Origin: Allokutzneria sp. NRRL B-24872
GTDB lineage: Bacteria; Actinomycetota; Actinomycetes; Mycobacteriales; Pseudonocardiaceae
Reading direction: 5' to 3'
DNA length: 64,000 nucleotides
NCBI RefSeq assembly: GCF_002155965.1
Contig: NZ_MUMH01000013.1
Location: 1-64,000, forward strand
Shown here piece after piece: positions 30,202-38,721 of the stretch. The position numbers and the translations under genes were made by a program. The notes below the pieces were generated by a model, which saw only the letters and a program-made list of their open reading frames with translations, made no database searches and was not told the DNA's origin. How positions within the stretch are numbered: the stretch's first letter is position 1; each line of letters starts with the position of its first letter.

Positions 30202-33200
30202 GTGGTCCTGGGCGGTACTCGCAGTAGGTGCCGGTGCGGATCGTGGTGTCGAGGTGGTGGCCCAGCTCCGCGTCGCCCTCGGTGATGCGCGCGATGATGG
30301 TGCGCAGGCTGCGGGTCACGTTGAGCCGGGCGCGCTCGGCACTGGAGCCGGTGCGCCGTTCGCGGCCGCCGAGCCCCACAGCGCCCGCCAGCTCCTGGAC
30401 GAGCGCGTCGATCTCCGCCTGGGCGCGGTCGGCGCGGGCGAGGTCGTTGAAGGACTCGGCCTCCTCCTGCTCGGCCCGAAGGTCCTCAAGGCGCGCGCGG
30501 TAAGCGGCCTTCGCGGTCGCGTCGAGCACGGGAAGCCCTTGCTGGGCAACGGTTTCCGCGCCCACCAGATCGAGGACGTGCAGCTCTCCCGAACTGGACA
30601 GCAGCCGCACCAGGTAGCCGATCCCCTTGGTGTTCCTGAGCCGCACCACGTTCTGTCCACAGTGGAGCGACCAGTACTCCCCCTCGCGCCGCAGCGAAGC
30701 CGATCGCGCGGCCCCGACCGGCTCCACGTGCGCGAGCGCTTCCTCGTGCAACAGAGCCATTCCCAGCTCGGCGCACTCGTCACGCACCTCGGCGGCCAGC
30801 GAAGCTCCGCGCGGTGTCCCGCCGAGGAAACGCGCGTGGTCCAAGCGAATCCGGGCGAAGAGCGGCCGAGCGCGCATGGACTTGGCCTGCCCGGCGGCGC
30901 GACTCAGGTAGCGCTCGGCCTCCTCGGCCCGGGACAGCAGCACCGCGAGCAGCCCGAGCGCGTGCGCCACCAAGCCGTGCACCGTCCCCGCACCGACCGC
31001 GACGCAGCCGTCGTACGGGCTGAGCGCGTCGAACAGCGGCTCGGCGTGCTCGGTGGCGCCGGTGCGGTAGGTGATCTCGGCGAGCATCGTCAGCAGGCAG
31101 ATCCCCAGCGGCTGGCCCGCGATCGCGGGAGCGCTCTGCGACATCGCCATGTCCAGGAAAGCCTTGGGCTCAGCGGTTTTCCCGAGCTTGGCCTGGACGA
31201 CGGCGGTGACGCAGAGGCCGAACGCGGTGAACTCCGGTCGCTGTGACATCCGCCTGCCGTACGCGGCGAGCTGGGCCTCGGCCTCCGCGCGGTCGCCGCG
31301 CGCCAGCGCGAGTGCGGTCTTGTGCTGGTAGTAGAGGTGTTCGGCGGCCTCGACGTGCGCGCGCTCGCCGAGGACCAGCGCCTCCTCGATGATCGGGTCG
31401 GAGTCGGCGAAGCGCCCGTCCAGGAAGGCGAAGTGCGCGGCGACGCACCGGTGGTAGAACAGCCTCAGCGGCGCGCGCAGCTCCTCGGCCCAGCGGCCGT
31501 ACGCGACAAGGGCTTTCTCCGCCTCGACCCGATCCCCCAGCTCGACCAGGCACACCACCCGCCACAGCGCGCCGTCCGCGGCCAGGTTCTCGTCGCCCGC
31601 GCGCCTGCCGAGCTCGATGATCTCGATGGCCGTCCGCAGGCGGTCACCGGCGTTGTCCGGGGTCCAGTGCGCGTTGTGCATCGTGCCCAGGACCTCGGCC
31701 AGCGTCGCGGGATCGTCTGCGGCGCGCGCCAAGGACTCTGCCTCCGCGACCAGCACGCCACGCCGCTCCCCCGTCCCAGGCACGAGGACGAGTTCGCGCG
31801 AGAGCCGCGCGAGCAGTCGTGCGCGCAGCGCGGAATCCTTGTCTCCCAAGGCATCCAACGCGTACTCAAGGTTGACGATCAGTTTCGGCTCGTTCGCCCA
31901 CAGCTCGTCCCGCACGCAGCAGCCCAGCGCGGCGAGGCCGAGCGAGCGCACGTCGCCGATGGCCTTGGCCAGCTCGAAAGCGTCCTGGTAGGTCCGCGCG
32001 GCGAGCCTGCCGTTGCCGGAGCGCCACTGCGCGAGCGCGAGGTTCATCAGGATGTCGCAGCGTTGCGCGCCTTCCCCTTCGGCGGCGGCCTCAGCGGCTC
32101 GGGCGAAGTGCCGGACGGCGTCCTCGAAGGCGAGCGAGCGCATCGCGTGCTTGCCCGCGAGCACGTCGTACTGGACCGCCTGCTGCGGGCCGTTGCCGAG
32201 GCTGAGGTGGTGCGCGACCCGGCTCGCGACGGCGCCCCGATCGGTGGCGCGCGCGAGGATCGCCTTGCCAGCACGGCGATGCAGGGCCTCGCGGTCGGCG
32301 ACGGCCAAGCGGCGGTAGAGCGCGTCGCGCAGCAGCGCGTGCACGAAACGCAGTCGGTCTCCCTCGACCGCGACCAGCACGCGACGGCGCAACGATTCCG
32401 CTAGGCGGCCGCGCACGTCCACCAGGGCCAGGTCGGCGAGTTCGGCGGGATCGAACTCCGCGCCGAGCACGGCGGCGGTGGACAGCAGCGCCACCTCCTC
32501 CTCGCCGAGCAACGCAAGGCGGCGGTCGATGACGTGCTCGACGGCGGCGGGGATGTCCAGGCCGGAGCCGCCCGCGCCGAGCAGCCGCGCGACCTCCCCG
32601 GCGAACAGCGGGTTCCCGCCGCTGCTGCGGTGCACCTTGGCCACGAGGTCGGCGGGCGGGCTCGTGGCGGTGATCGAGCGCATGAGCTGGCCGACCTCCT
32701 CGCGGTCGAGCCCGGTGAGGTCCACCCTCGGCCCGAACCGCCGCAGCTGCGGCAGCCGCTCGGTCAGCGCGGAGTCCTCGGCGTCCACGTCGCGGTAGGT
32801 GCCGATCACCACCAGGCCCGCCTGCCGGAGCTGATGACCGAGGAATTCCAGGTAGCGCAACGATCCCTCGTCCGCCCAGTGCAGGTCCTCCAGCACCACC
32901 AGCAGCGGCCGTTCCCCGGCACAGCCGACGAGCACCCTGGTCAGCGTGTCGAACAGGCGGAAGCGCGTCGACTCGTCCTCGGCGCCTGCGGTGTCCTCAC
33001 GCTCGGGCAGCACCCGGCTGAGGTAGCGCGCGTCCTCGCCGACGAGCCCAGAAACCCAGTCCCAGCCCCGATTCGCGACGCATCCGCGCAGCACCTGCAC
33101 GAACGGCCAGTACGGTGACTGGCCCTGGCCCGGCCAGCACCCGCCCCACAGCACCCGGACGTCGCGTTTGCCCGCGGCGGCGGCGAAGCGCTCGACCAGA

Positions 33201-33331
33201 GCCGTCTTCCCGATCCCGGCCTCACCTGCCACCAGCACCAGCGACCCCAGCCCGGCCACAGCGCGATCGAGGCAGGCGGTCAACTCCGCGACGGCAGCGC
33301 CTCGCCCCACAAAGGAATGTGCGTCGTGCAT
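30176..33331 (-). CDS. Large AAA-ATPase/TPR regulator (LAL-like, without LuxR domain)
   Basis: A 1051-residue protein. The N-terminal AAA domain has Walker A GEAGIGKTA and Walker B LLVVLEDLHWAD, followed by a long TPR-like helical region (about 330-880). A C-terminal domain contains SKG-like NTKGIGYLVRLL, HVLDL, GGRERR and a RTGTYCEYRP end. This C-terminus is shared by actinobacterial predicted ATPases related to MalT/LAL regulators, but no LuxR helix-turn-helix is present. Start at 33331 follows AAGGGGG; an extension to 33415 is unlikely. Probably a signal-integrating ATPase of unknown target. Confidence 0.8.
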   Translation of the reverse strand: MHDAHSFVGRGAAVAELTACLDRAVAGLGSLVLVAGEAGIGKTALVERFAAAAGKRDVRVLWGGCWPGQGQSPYWPFVQVLRGCVANRGWDWVSGLVGEDARYLSRVLPEREDTAGAEDESTRFRLFDTLTRVLVGCAGERPLLVVLEDLHWADEGSLRYLEFLGHQLRQAGLVVIGTYRDVDAEDSALTERLPQLRRFGPRVDLTGLDREEVGQLMRSITATSPPADLVAKVHRSSGGNPLFAGEVARLLGAGGSGLDIPAAVEHVIDRRLALLGEEEVALLSTAAVLGAEFDPAELADLALVDVRGRLAESLRRRVLVAVEGDRLRFVHALLRDALYRRLAVADREALHRRAGKAILARATDRGAVASRVAHHLSLGNGPQQAVQYDVLAGKHAMRSLAFEDAVRHFARAAEAAAEGEGAQRCDILMNLALAQWRSGNGRLAARTYQDAFELAKAIGDVRSLGLAALGCCVRDELWANEPKLIVNLEYALDALGDKDSALRARLLARLSRELVLVPGTGERRGVLVAEAESLARAADDPATLAEVLGTMHNAHWTPDNAGDRLRTAIEIIELGRRAGDENLAADGALWRVVCLVELGDRVEAEKALVAYGRWAEELRAPLRLFYHRCVAAHFAFLDGRFADSDPIIEEALVLGERAHVEAAEHLYYQHKTALALARGDRAEAEAQLAAYGRRMSQRPEFTAFGLCVTAVVQAKLGKTAEPKAFLDMAMSQSAPAIAGQPLGICLLTMLAEITYRTGATEHAEPLFDALSPYDGCVAVGAGTVHGLVAHALGLLAVLLSRAEEAERYLSRAAGQAKSMRARPLFARIRLDHARFLGGTPRGASLAAEVRDECAELGMALLHEEALAHVEPVGAARSASLRREGEYWSLHCGQNVVRLRNTKGIGYLVRLLSSSGELHVLDLVGAETVAQQGLPVLDATAKAAYRARLEDLRAEQEEAESFNDLARADRAQAEIDALVQELAGAVGLGGRERRTGSSAERARLNVTRSLRTIIARITEGDAELGHHLDTTIRTGTYCEYRPGPRPPVTWNW

Positions 33332-33515
33332 TGCGGCCCCCTTGCGCGTTCCCCGGCGCAGCCCATCAGCGCCGGGCTCGACGCGCCAACCCCATTTCTC
33401 CACCAGAAAGGGCAAATCGCACTTAAGGGCAGAAAAACCACCCGTTTGCCAACCATCGCTCTTTGTGTGGGATCAACCACGGCGCCGGGATCGCGAGCGC
33501 TCGGCGTGCAAACGT

Positions 33516-34268
33516 ATGGCTGTGTCCGCGCTGATGCTCGACCCCGCAAGCGGAACTTCGGTCGGACTGCTGTTCGCCGGGCTGGTCGTGCTCGTGGGCG
33601 CCGTGGTCCAGGGCGCGGTCGGCTACGGGCTGAACCTGCTGGCCGGGCCGTTGCTGGCGTTGATCGACCCGGCGCTGGTCCCCGTTCCGGTGCTGATGAT
33701 CGCCTGCGTCCAGGCCGCGCTCGCGGTCGTGCGGGAGCACGAGCACACCGACTGGCGCGGCGTCGGCTGGGCGATGCTGGGCAGGTTGCCCGGCAACGTG
33801 CTGGGCGTGCTCGCCGTGGCCGCGCTGCCGTTGACGCAGTTCAACGTGGTGATCGGCGTGTCCGTGCTGGTCTGCGTCGGGCTGTCCCTGCTGTCGTTGA
33901 AGCTCACACCGACCCGCCCGGGCCTGGTCGTCGCCGGGGCCGCGAGCGGCGCGTTCGGCACCGCGTCCTCCATCGGTGGGCCGCCGATCGCGCTGCTGTA
34001 CCAGCACTCCAAGGGGCCGGTGGTGCGCGCGACGCTCGGCGCGTACTTCCTGCTGGCGTCGATCTCCTCGGTGGTGACCCTGCTGATCGCCGGGCAGGTG
34101 CGGGTGGAGCACCTGGGCGCGGCGGCGGTGCTGCTGCCGTTCATGCTGGCCGGATTCGCGGCTTCGGGCCCGCTGCGCAAGTTCCTCCGCGGCCCCCGAC
34201 TGCGCTACGCCGTCCTCGGAGTCGCCGCCGCGAGTGCCGCGTTCCTCATTCTGCGAAGCTTTTTCTGA
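33516..34268 (+). CDS. TauE/SafE family permease
   Basis: A 250-residue membrane protein with about eight helices in two related halves. GAVVQGAVGYGLNLL and GTASSIGGPPIALLYQ are the family signatures. Members export sulfite, sulfoacetate or other organosulfur anions. The ATG at 33516 lacks a clear ribosome-binding site; ATG at 33534 is an alternative. The gene overlaps the convergent LysR regulator by 23 bases. The substrate is not inferable. Confidence 0.87.
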   Translation: MAVSALMLDPASGTSVGLLFAGLVVLVGAVVQGAVGYGLNLLAGPLLALIDPALVPVPVLMIACVQAALAVVREHEHTDWRGVGWAMLGRLPGNVLGVLAVAALPLTQFNVVIGVSVLVCVGLSLLSLKLTPTRPGLVVAGAASGAFGTASSIGGPPIALLYQHSKGPVVRATLGAYFLLASISSVVTLLIAGQVRVEHLGAAAVLLPFMLAGFAASGPLRKFLRGPRLRYAVLGVAAASAAFLILRSFF

Positions 34269-35061
34269 TGAGCGCCAAACGTTCCACAGGCGCGTTCTGA
34301 GCGAACGGAATCCACACCAGCTCGGAATCGTCCGCGCTCGGCCGCAATGCCACCAGATCGCGCTGACTGCTCAACTCGTAGGCGAACAACGTGTGCCCAG
34401 CCGGAGCGCGGTGCAGCTCAGGATTCCAGCCCGCCGAGGCCGCGTGCTCCAGCACCGCGGTCGAGTAGCCGGGCGCGCGCTCCTCCGGGAACCACAACAG
34501 CCGCTGCCCCACAAGCGAAGTCCAGTCCACAGTGGACAACTCGGCCAGCGGGTGCGAGCGGTGCACGACGACGCCAAGCGGTTGCTCGGCGAGAACCGTG
34601 CTCTTCAAGCCGTCCAACGGCACGGGCAGCCGCACCACACCGAGGTCGAGCGCGCCCGAACGCACCAGCCCGGGCTGAGCGGCGGAGTCCGCGGGCTCGA
34701 AGCGAACCTCCCCGTCGACCTCGGCGCGCAGGCGGTGCAACAGCTCGCCAGACACCCCGGAGCAGAGCCCGACAACGACCTCTACCGGGACCGACCGCGC
34801 CGCGTCCAACCCGTCCGAGAGCACACGGAACGCCTTGCGGGCCGCCACGGCGAGCGCGTCACCGGCAGGGGTGAGCCGGACTCCACGTGCGTTGCGGCGG
34901 AACAGCTTCGCGCCGACCCGACGCTCCAAGGCACTGATCTGCTGGCTCAGGCTCGGCTGCGCGATCCGCAGCTCCTCGGCCGCGCCCGTGATCGTGCCCG
35001 CCTCGACGACCGCGAGGAACGCACGGAGGTGCCGCAGTTCGATGCCGTCGAGCTGAGCCAT
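34246..35061 (-). CDS. LysR-family transcriptional regulator
   Basis: A 271-residue LysR protein with the usual N-terminal winged helix (ELRHLRAFLAVVEAGTIT, SLSQQISALERRVG) and a periplasmic-binding-like effector domain, slightly shorter than the typical 290-300. The convergent TauE/SafE permease may be its target, but no divergent partner is present. A copy of TCCACWGTGGA lies within it at 34526. Confidence 0.9.
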   Translation of the reverse strand: MAQLDGIELRHLRAFLAVVEAGTITGAAEELRIAQPSLSQQISALERRVGAKLFRRNARGVRLTPAGDALAVAARKAFRVLSDGLDAARSVPVEVVVGLCSGVSGELLHRLRAEVDGEVRFEPADSAAQPGLVRSGALDLGVVRLPVPLDGLKSTVLAEQPLGVVVHRSHPLAELSTVDWTSLVGQRLLWFPEERAPGYSTAVLEHAASAGWNPELHRAPAGHTLFAYELSSQRDLVALRPSADDSELVWIPFAQNAPVERLALIRKSFAE

Positions 35062-35132
35062 AGGCCCCAGCCTATGCCTCGCGCGCGGATTCGTCTTGGT
35101 CAGCGAGCCATCGCACGAGCTTCACTGGAGGC

Positions 35133-35411
35133 ATGTTCCTCGTCCTCTTGAAGTACCACTCGATGGAAGCGATCGACGCGTTGTTGGAGCAGCACTACGC
35201 GAACCCGCACGGCGCGTTCGCCAAGGGCTTGGTGCGCCTCGCGGGCCGCCTGGAACCCCGTACTGGCGGGCTGATGGTGCTCGACGGCACGCGCGAGGAG
35301 GTTGAGCGCGCGGTGGCCAGAGACCCGTTCGTCACCAGCCGTGCGGCCACAGCGGAGATCGTCGAGTTCATCCCGACCCGTCAGATCAGCGAGCCCGTCA
35401 GCGGGTCGTAG
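35133..35411 (+). CDS. YCII-family protein
   Basis: A 92-residue YciI-like domain (FLVLLKYHS at the N-terminus, GGLMVLDGTREEVERAVARDPF in the core). Such proteins form small ferredoxin-like dimers; a few act as dehydrochlorinases or muconolactone-isomerase-like enzymes, most are uncharacterised. GGAGG directly precedes the ATG. Its 3' end overlaps the convergent secreted protein by 31 bases. Confidence 0.75.
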   Translation: MFLVLLKYHSMEAIDALLEQHYANPHGAFAKGLVRLAGRLEPRTGGLMVLDGTREEVERAVARDPFVTSRAATAEIVEFIPTRQISEPVSGS

Positions 35412-36436
35412 CGGTGCACGCCTCCGGGCAGCGTGAGCACGCCGCCGCGCACGTCGTCGACCGCGCGAACCACGGTCAGCGGTTGGCCGTCGCGGAGCAC
35501 CTGCGCACCCTCGGTCAGGCCGCCTTCCACGGGCAGCACCGAGTACGCGGAACCGTTGGGCACCAACACGTCCAGGCCGCCATCGGCGCGAATCGTGAGC
35601 GTGACGACGAGCTGTCGATCGGCGTCGTGGACCGGGGCGGGATCGCCGACGTAGAACTTCTTGCGACCCTCGCCGACGACGTCCATGCCGTTGTAGAAGT
35701 TCGCGCCGGCCTTGTCCACCCAGAAGTGCGGCACGTGCGCCTTGGGAGCGCTGAAGGTCTGCCCCGGGTAGTACGACAGGTGCCAGTGCGGCGGGTTGTC
35801 GGTGTGCAGCGTGTTGTTGGTCTCGAAGCCCATCAACGCGAAGAAGTGCCCGCGCTGCCGGGCCTTCTCGACCAGCCCCGCGTCGCGCAGCACCACCTCG
35901 GCGGCGGCCATGTGGTTCACCACGGCCTTCACCTGCCCGGCGGGCCAGGCCACCGACGTCCACGGCCCGGCGACGCGGTCGGGGTCGTTGTGCTCCACGC
36001 GCCAGTAGAGCCCGCTCGCGGTCGACCCGCTGAGGTAGCTGGACACCTGCACGGTCCAGCTCGCCGCGTTGGGGCTCGCCGCGAGCACCGGCACGGTGAA
36101 CCGCACGCCCTCCGGCTCCGCCTCGGTGGGAATCCGGTCCTTGCCCTCGATCACCGCGCCGATCGGAGTTCCCGGCCAGCGCACGGAGATCTCCACCCCC
36201 GTGCTGCGCGGGCCTTGCAGGTAGAAGTGGAACTCCGCGCGGCTCGCGACCTGGTGCTTCGCGCCGGGCACCATCGAGTAGCCGGTGGGCAGCGTGATCT
36301 CCGGTGTGCTCGGCGCGCTGGGTGTCGCCTTCACCAAGCGGACGGCGGCGTAGGACACCGGCTCGGCCGCCGCCGTGACCCCGCCGCCGAAGACCAGCAG
36401 GGCCATGACCGTCGCGAGAACAGCACGTGTGGGCAC
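35381..36436 (-). CDS. Secreted protein of unknown function, His-rich motif
   Basis: A 351-residue protein with a signal peptide (about 1-24). The mature part has a beta-rich half (about 40-150) and a C-terminal half holding clustered histidines and aromatics: NHMAAAEV, HTDNPPHWHLSYYPG and HVPHFWVDKAG. These could form a metal site. I do not recognise the family. GTG start at 36436, preceded by TAGGTT at 6 bases, so probably leaderless. An isolated leftward gene downstream of the DUF385 gene. Confidence 0.65.
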   Translation of the reverse strand: MPTRAVLATVMALLVFGGGVTAAAEPVSYAAVRLVKATPSAPSTPEITLPTGYSMVPGAKHQVASRAEFHFYLQGPRSTGVEISVRWPGTPIGAVIEGKDRIPTEAEPEGVRFTVPVLAASPNAASWTVQVSSYLSGSTASGLYWRVEHNDPDRVAGPWTSVAWPAGQVKAVVNHMAAAEVVLRDAGLVEKARQRGHFFALMGFETNNTLHTDNPPHWHLSYYPGQTFSAPKAHVPHFWVDKAGANFYNGMDVVGEGRKKFYVGDPAPVHDADRQLVVTLTIRADGGLDVLVPNGSAYSVLPVEGGLTEGAQVLRDGQPLTVVRAVDDVRGGVLTLPGGVHRYDPLTGSLI

Positions 36437-36495
36437 ACGGCGAACCTAGCCAGCTCGACGCGTCGCCGGGGAGGCCCATTGGCCGTGCCCGAAAG

Positions 36496-36969
36496 TCACG
36501 TCCTGGGCGTCAGCAGGAGCACCCTGATCCGCCGCGACCCCGCCCGCTCCGCGTAGGTGTCGTAGGCGGGCCAGTGCTGGGTGATCAGCGCCCACAGCTC
36601 CGCACGCAGCTCCCCCTCGGCCAGTTCCGCCCGCAGCGCAACGGGTTTCGCGCGGACCAGGGCTTGCGCGTCGGGGTTGGCGATGAGGTTCGCCGACCAC
36701 GCCGGGTGCTTCTCGCCGCCCCAGTTCGAGCCGGTCACGATGAAGCCGCGCGGGTGCGGGACGTAGAGCAGCGGCACCTCGCGCGGCTGCCCGCTCTTGC
36801 GCCCGGTCGTGGTGAGCAGCATCGACGGCAGGCCGAGCAGCGCCAGCAGGCTGATCTTGCCCCTGGTCCGGCGCTGCACGGCGAGGTCGACGGGCACGAC
36901 GGCCCGGCCGAGGTCGGAGAACCACTTCTTGCGGCCGAGCCGACGCGCCACGGCGGTAATCGGATTCAC
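36496..36969 (-). CDS. DUF385/Ddn-like F420-dependent oxidoreductase
   Basis: A 157-residue split-beta-barrel protein of the deazaflavin-dependent nitroreductase family (GLPSMLLTTTGRKSGQPREVPLLY, GSNWGGEKHPAWSANL). Members bind F420 or fatty acids; Ddn reduces menaquinone and nitroimidazoles. GTG start at 36969 preceded by TAACCT at 7 bases, suggesting a leaderless promoter inside the end of egtD. Only 10 bases follow egtD, so it may also be read from the egt operon. Confidence 0.88.
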   Translation of the reverse strand: MNPITAVARRLGRKKWFSDLGRAVVPVDLAVQRRTRGKISLLALLGLPSMLLTTTGRKSGQPREVPLLYVPHPRGFIVTGSNWGGEKHPAWSANLIANPDAQALVRAKPVALRAELAEGELRAELWALITQHWPAYDTYAERAGSRRIRVLLLTPRT

Positions 36970-36979
36970 GTTCCCGAGG

Positions 36980-37966
36980 TTACCCGCCGGTAGTCGCGGT
37001 CACCTGCGCCAGTGCCACCGAGTACCGGCCCGCCCCGTCGGTCCAGAACCGGCGCAGCGCCAGCCCGGCCGCGTGCAGCTCGTCGGCCAGGCCCTGCCTG
37101 CGGAACTTCGCCGAGGTCTCCGTGCGCAGCTCCTCCCCTTCGGCGAAGGACAGGTGCAGCCCCAGCTCGGCGACGGTCACGCTCATGGCCCGCCGCGCGC
37201 GCAGCCACATCTCGATCCGCTCTGCCTCCTCGTTCCACCGCGCGACGTGCTCGAACTCCTCGACCTCGAAGTCCGCGCCCAGCTCGCGGTTGAGCACGTG
37301 CAGCACGTTGCGGTTGAACTCCGCGGTCACCCCGGCGGCGTCGTCGTAGGCGGGCACCAGCACTCCGGGGTCCTTCACCAGGTCCGCGCCCAGCAGCAAC
37401 CACTCCCCCGGCTCCAGCGCCTCGCGCACCGAGCGCAGGAACACCGCGCGCTCCTGCGGCTCCAGGTTGCCGATCGTGCCGCCGAGAAAGGCGACCATGC
37501 GGTTGGGCACGGCCGGGATCGCGTCCAGGTGCGCGGTGAAGTCGCCGACCACCCCGTGCACCTCGACGTCGGTGTACTCCGACGCGATCGAGGAGGCGGC
37601 CATGGCCAGCGCGCTGGTGGAGACGTCCAGCGGCACGAAGCGCTTGAGCAGGCCCTGCCGGTGCAGCGCGTCCAGCAGCAGCCTGGTCTTCTCCGAGGAG
37701 CCCGAGCCCAGCTCCACCAGCGTCTCCGCCCCGGTCACCCTGGCGATCTCGTCGGCCTCGCGCTCCAGCACCTCCCGTTCGGCCCGGGTCGGGTAGTACT
37801 CGGGCAGCCGGGTGATCTCCTCGAACAGCGCGCTGCCCCGCGCGTCGTAGAACCACTTGGGCGGCAACCACTTCGGGGTCGATGCGAGGCCGGCGAGGAC
37901 GTCGGCGCGCAGGGAGCGCGCGGCGTCGGCCTCGGTGTGGTGCAGGTCGAGCACGAGCTGTGGCAT
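36980..37966 (-). CDS. egtD: L-histidine N-alpha-methyltransferase (EgtD)
   Basis: A 328-residue SAM-dependent enzyme that trimethylates histidine to hercynine, the first committed step of ergothioneine synthesis. It shows the family segments PPKWFYDARGSALFEEIT, ELGSGSSEKTRLLL (SAM loop) and FLGGTIGN. The ATG at 37966 follows AGGAG, which overlaps the egtC stop codon. Last gene of egtABCD. Confidence 0.96.
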   Translation of the reverse strand: MPQLVLDLHHTEADAARSLRADVLAGLASTPKWLPPKWFYDARGSALFEEITRLPEYYPTRAEREVLEREADEIARVTGAETLVELGSGSSEKTRLLLDALHRQGLLKRFVPLDVSTSALAMAASSIASEYTDVEVHGVVGDFTAHLDAIPAVPNRMVAFLGGTIGNLEPQERAVFLRSVREALEPGEWLLLGADLVKDPGVLVPAYDDAAGVTAEFNRNVLHVLNRELGADFEVEEFEHVARWNEEAERIEMWLRARRAMSVTVAELGLHLSFAEGEELRTETSAKFRRQGLADELHAAGLALRRFWTDGAGRYSVALAQVTATTGG

Positions 37967-37976
37967 GGTGAAGCTC

Positions 37977-38717
37977 CTAAAGGCTCTCGATGTCCACAGT
38001 GGATTCACTAATCGTGATGAGTTGCTTGTCCGACAACGCTTTCCAGTCGGACTCGTCGTCGATGGGTTCGGAGGAGACCAGCACGCCGCCTGCGGTCTGC
38101 CGCACCGACAGCGCATGGTCCCAGGTCGTCGCGGCGAGCTGCCGCCCGTTGGTGAGCATCAGGTTCAGCCGCGACCCCGGGGCCGCCGCGTCGACCTCCG
38201 CGACCACCTCGGCCAACGCGTCCCCCGGCGGCGCTCCGGCACGCAGGCAGTCCCGCACGAGCGCCCACAGCACCGCCGAGTCCGTGGGCGCGTCCAACGT
38301 GATCAGGTCCACGGTCGGCAGTCGCGCGGCGAGGCCCGCCAGCGACACCGGCCACCCGTCGACGCGGCCGTTGTGGCTGAACAACCACTCGCCGTCAGCG
38401 AAGGGAGCGTTCGCGGTCTCCACCACGGGCATGCCGACCGTCGCCGAGCGCACAGCGGCCAGCACCGCGCCGCTGCTCGTGGTCCCGGCGAGCGAGGCGA
38501 ACGCCGTGTCGCTCCACAGTGGACGGATCGTGCGGTAGCGGGTCGGCTCGGGTCGAGCGGCCGTGTACCACCCGACGCCGAAGCCGTCCGCGTTGATCGT
38601 GCCCCCGCCGCGCATGTCCTGCGGCGCCCAGGACTGGCGCATCAGGGAACGCGGCGGCAGCAACAGCAGGTCGCCCAGCAGGACTTCCCTGCCGAGGTAG
38701 CCGAGGTGTCGGCACAT
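37977..38717 (-). CDS. egtC: Gamma-glutamyl-hercynylcysteine sulfoxide hydrolase (EgtC)
   Basis: A 246-residue class II glutamine-amidotransferase fold that removes glutamate from the sulfoxide intermediate. The N-terminal nucleophile is Cys2 in MCRHLGYLG, which fixes the start at 38717; GTINADGFGVGWY and FSHNGRVDGWP are the family motifs. It starts 4 bases after the egtB stop. Confidence 0.95.
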   Translation of the reverse strand: MCRHLGYLGREVLLGDLLLLPPRSLMRQSWAPQDMRGGGTINADGFGVGWYTAARPEPTRYRTIRPLWSDTAFASLAGTTSSGAVLAAVRSATVGMPVVETANAPFADGEWLFSHNGRVDGWPVSLAGLAARLPTVDLITLDAPTDSAVLWALVRDCLRAGAPPGDALAEVVAEVDAAAPGSRLNLMLTNGRQLAATTWDHALSVRQTAGGVLVSSEPIDDESDWKALSDKQLITISESTVDIESL

Positions 38718-38721
38718 GGCG

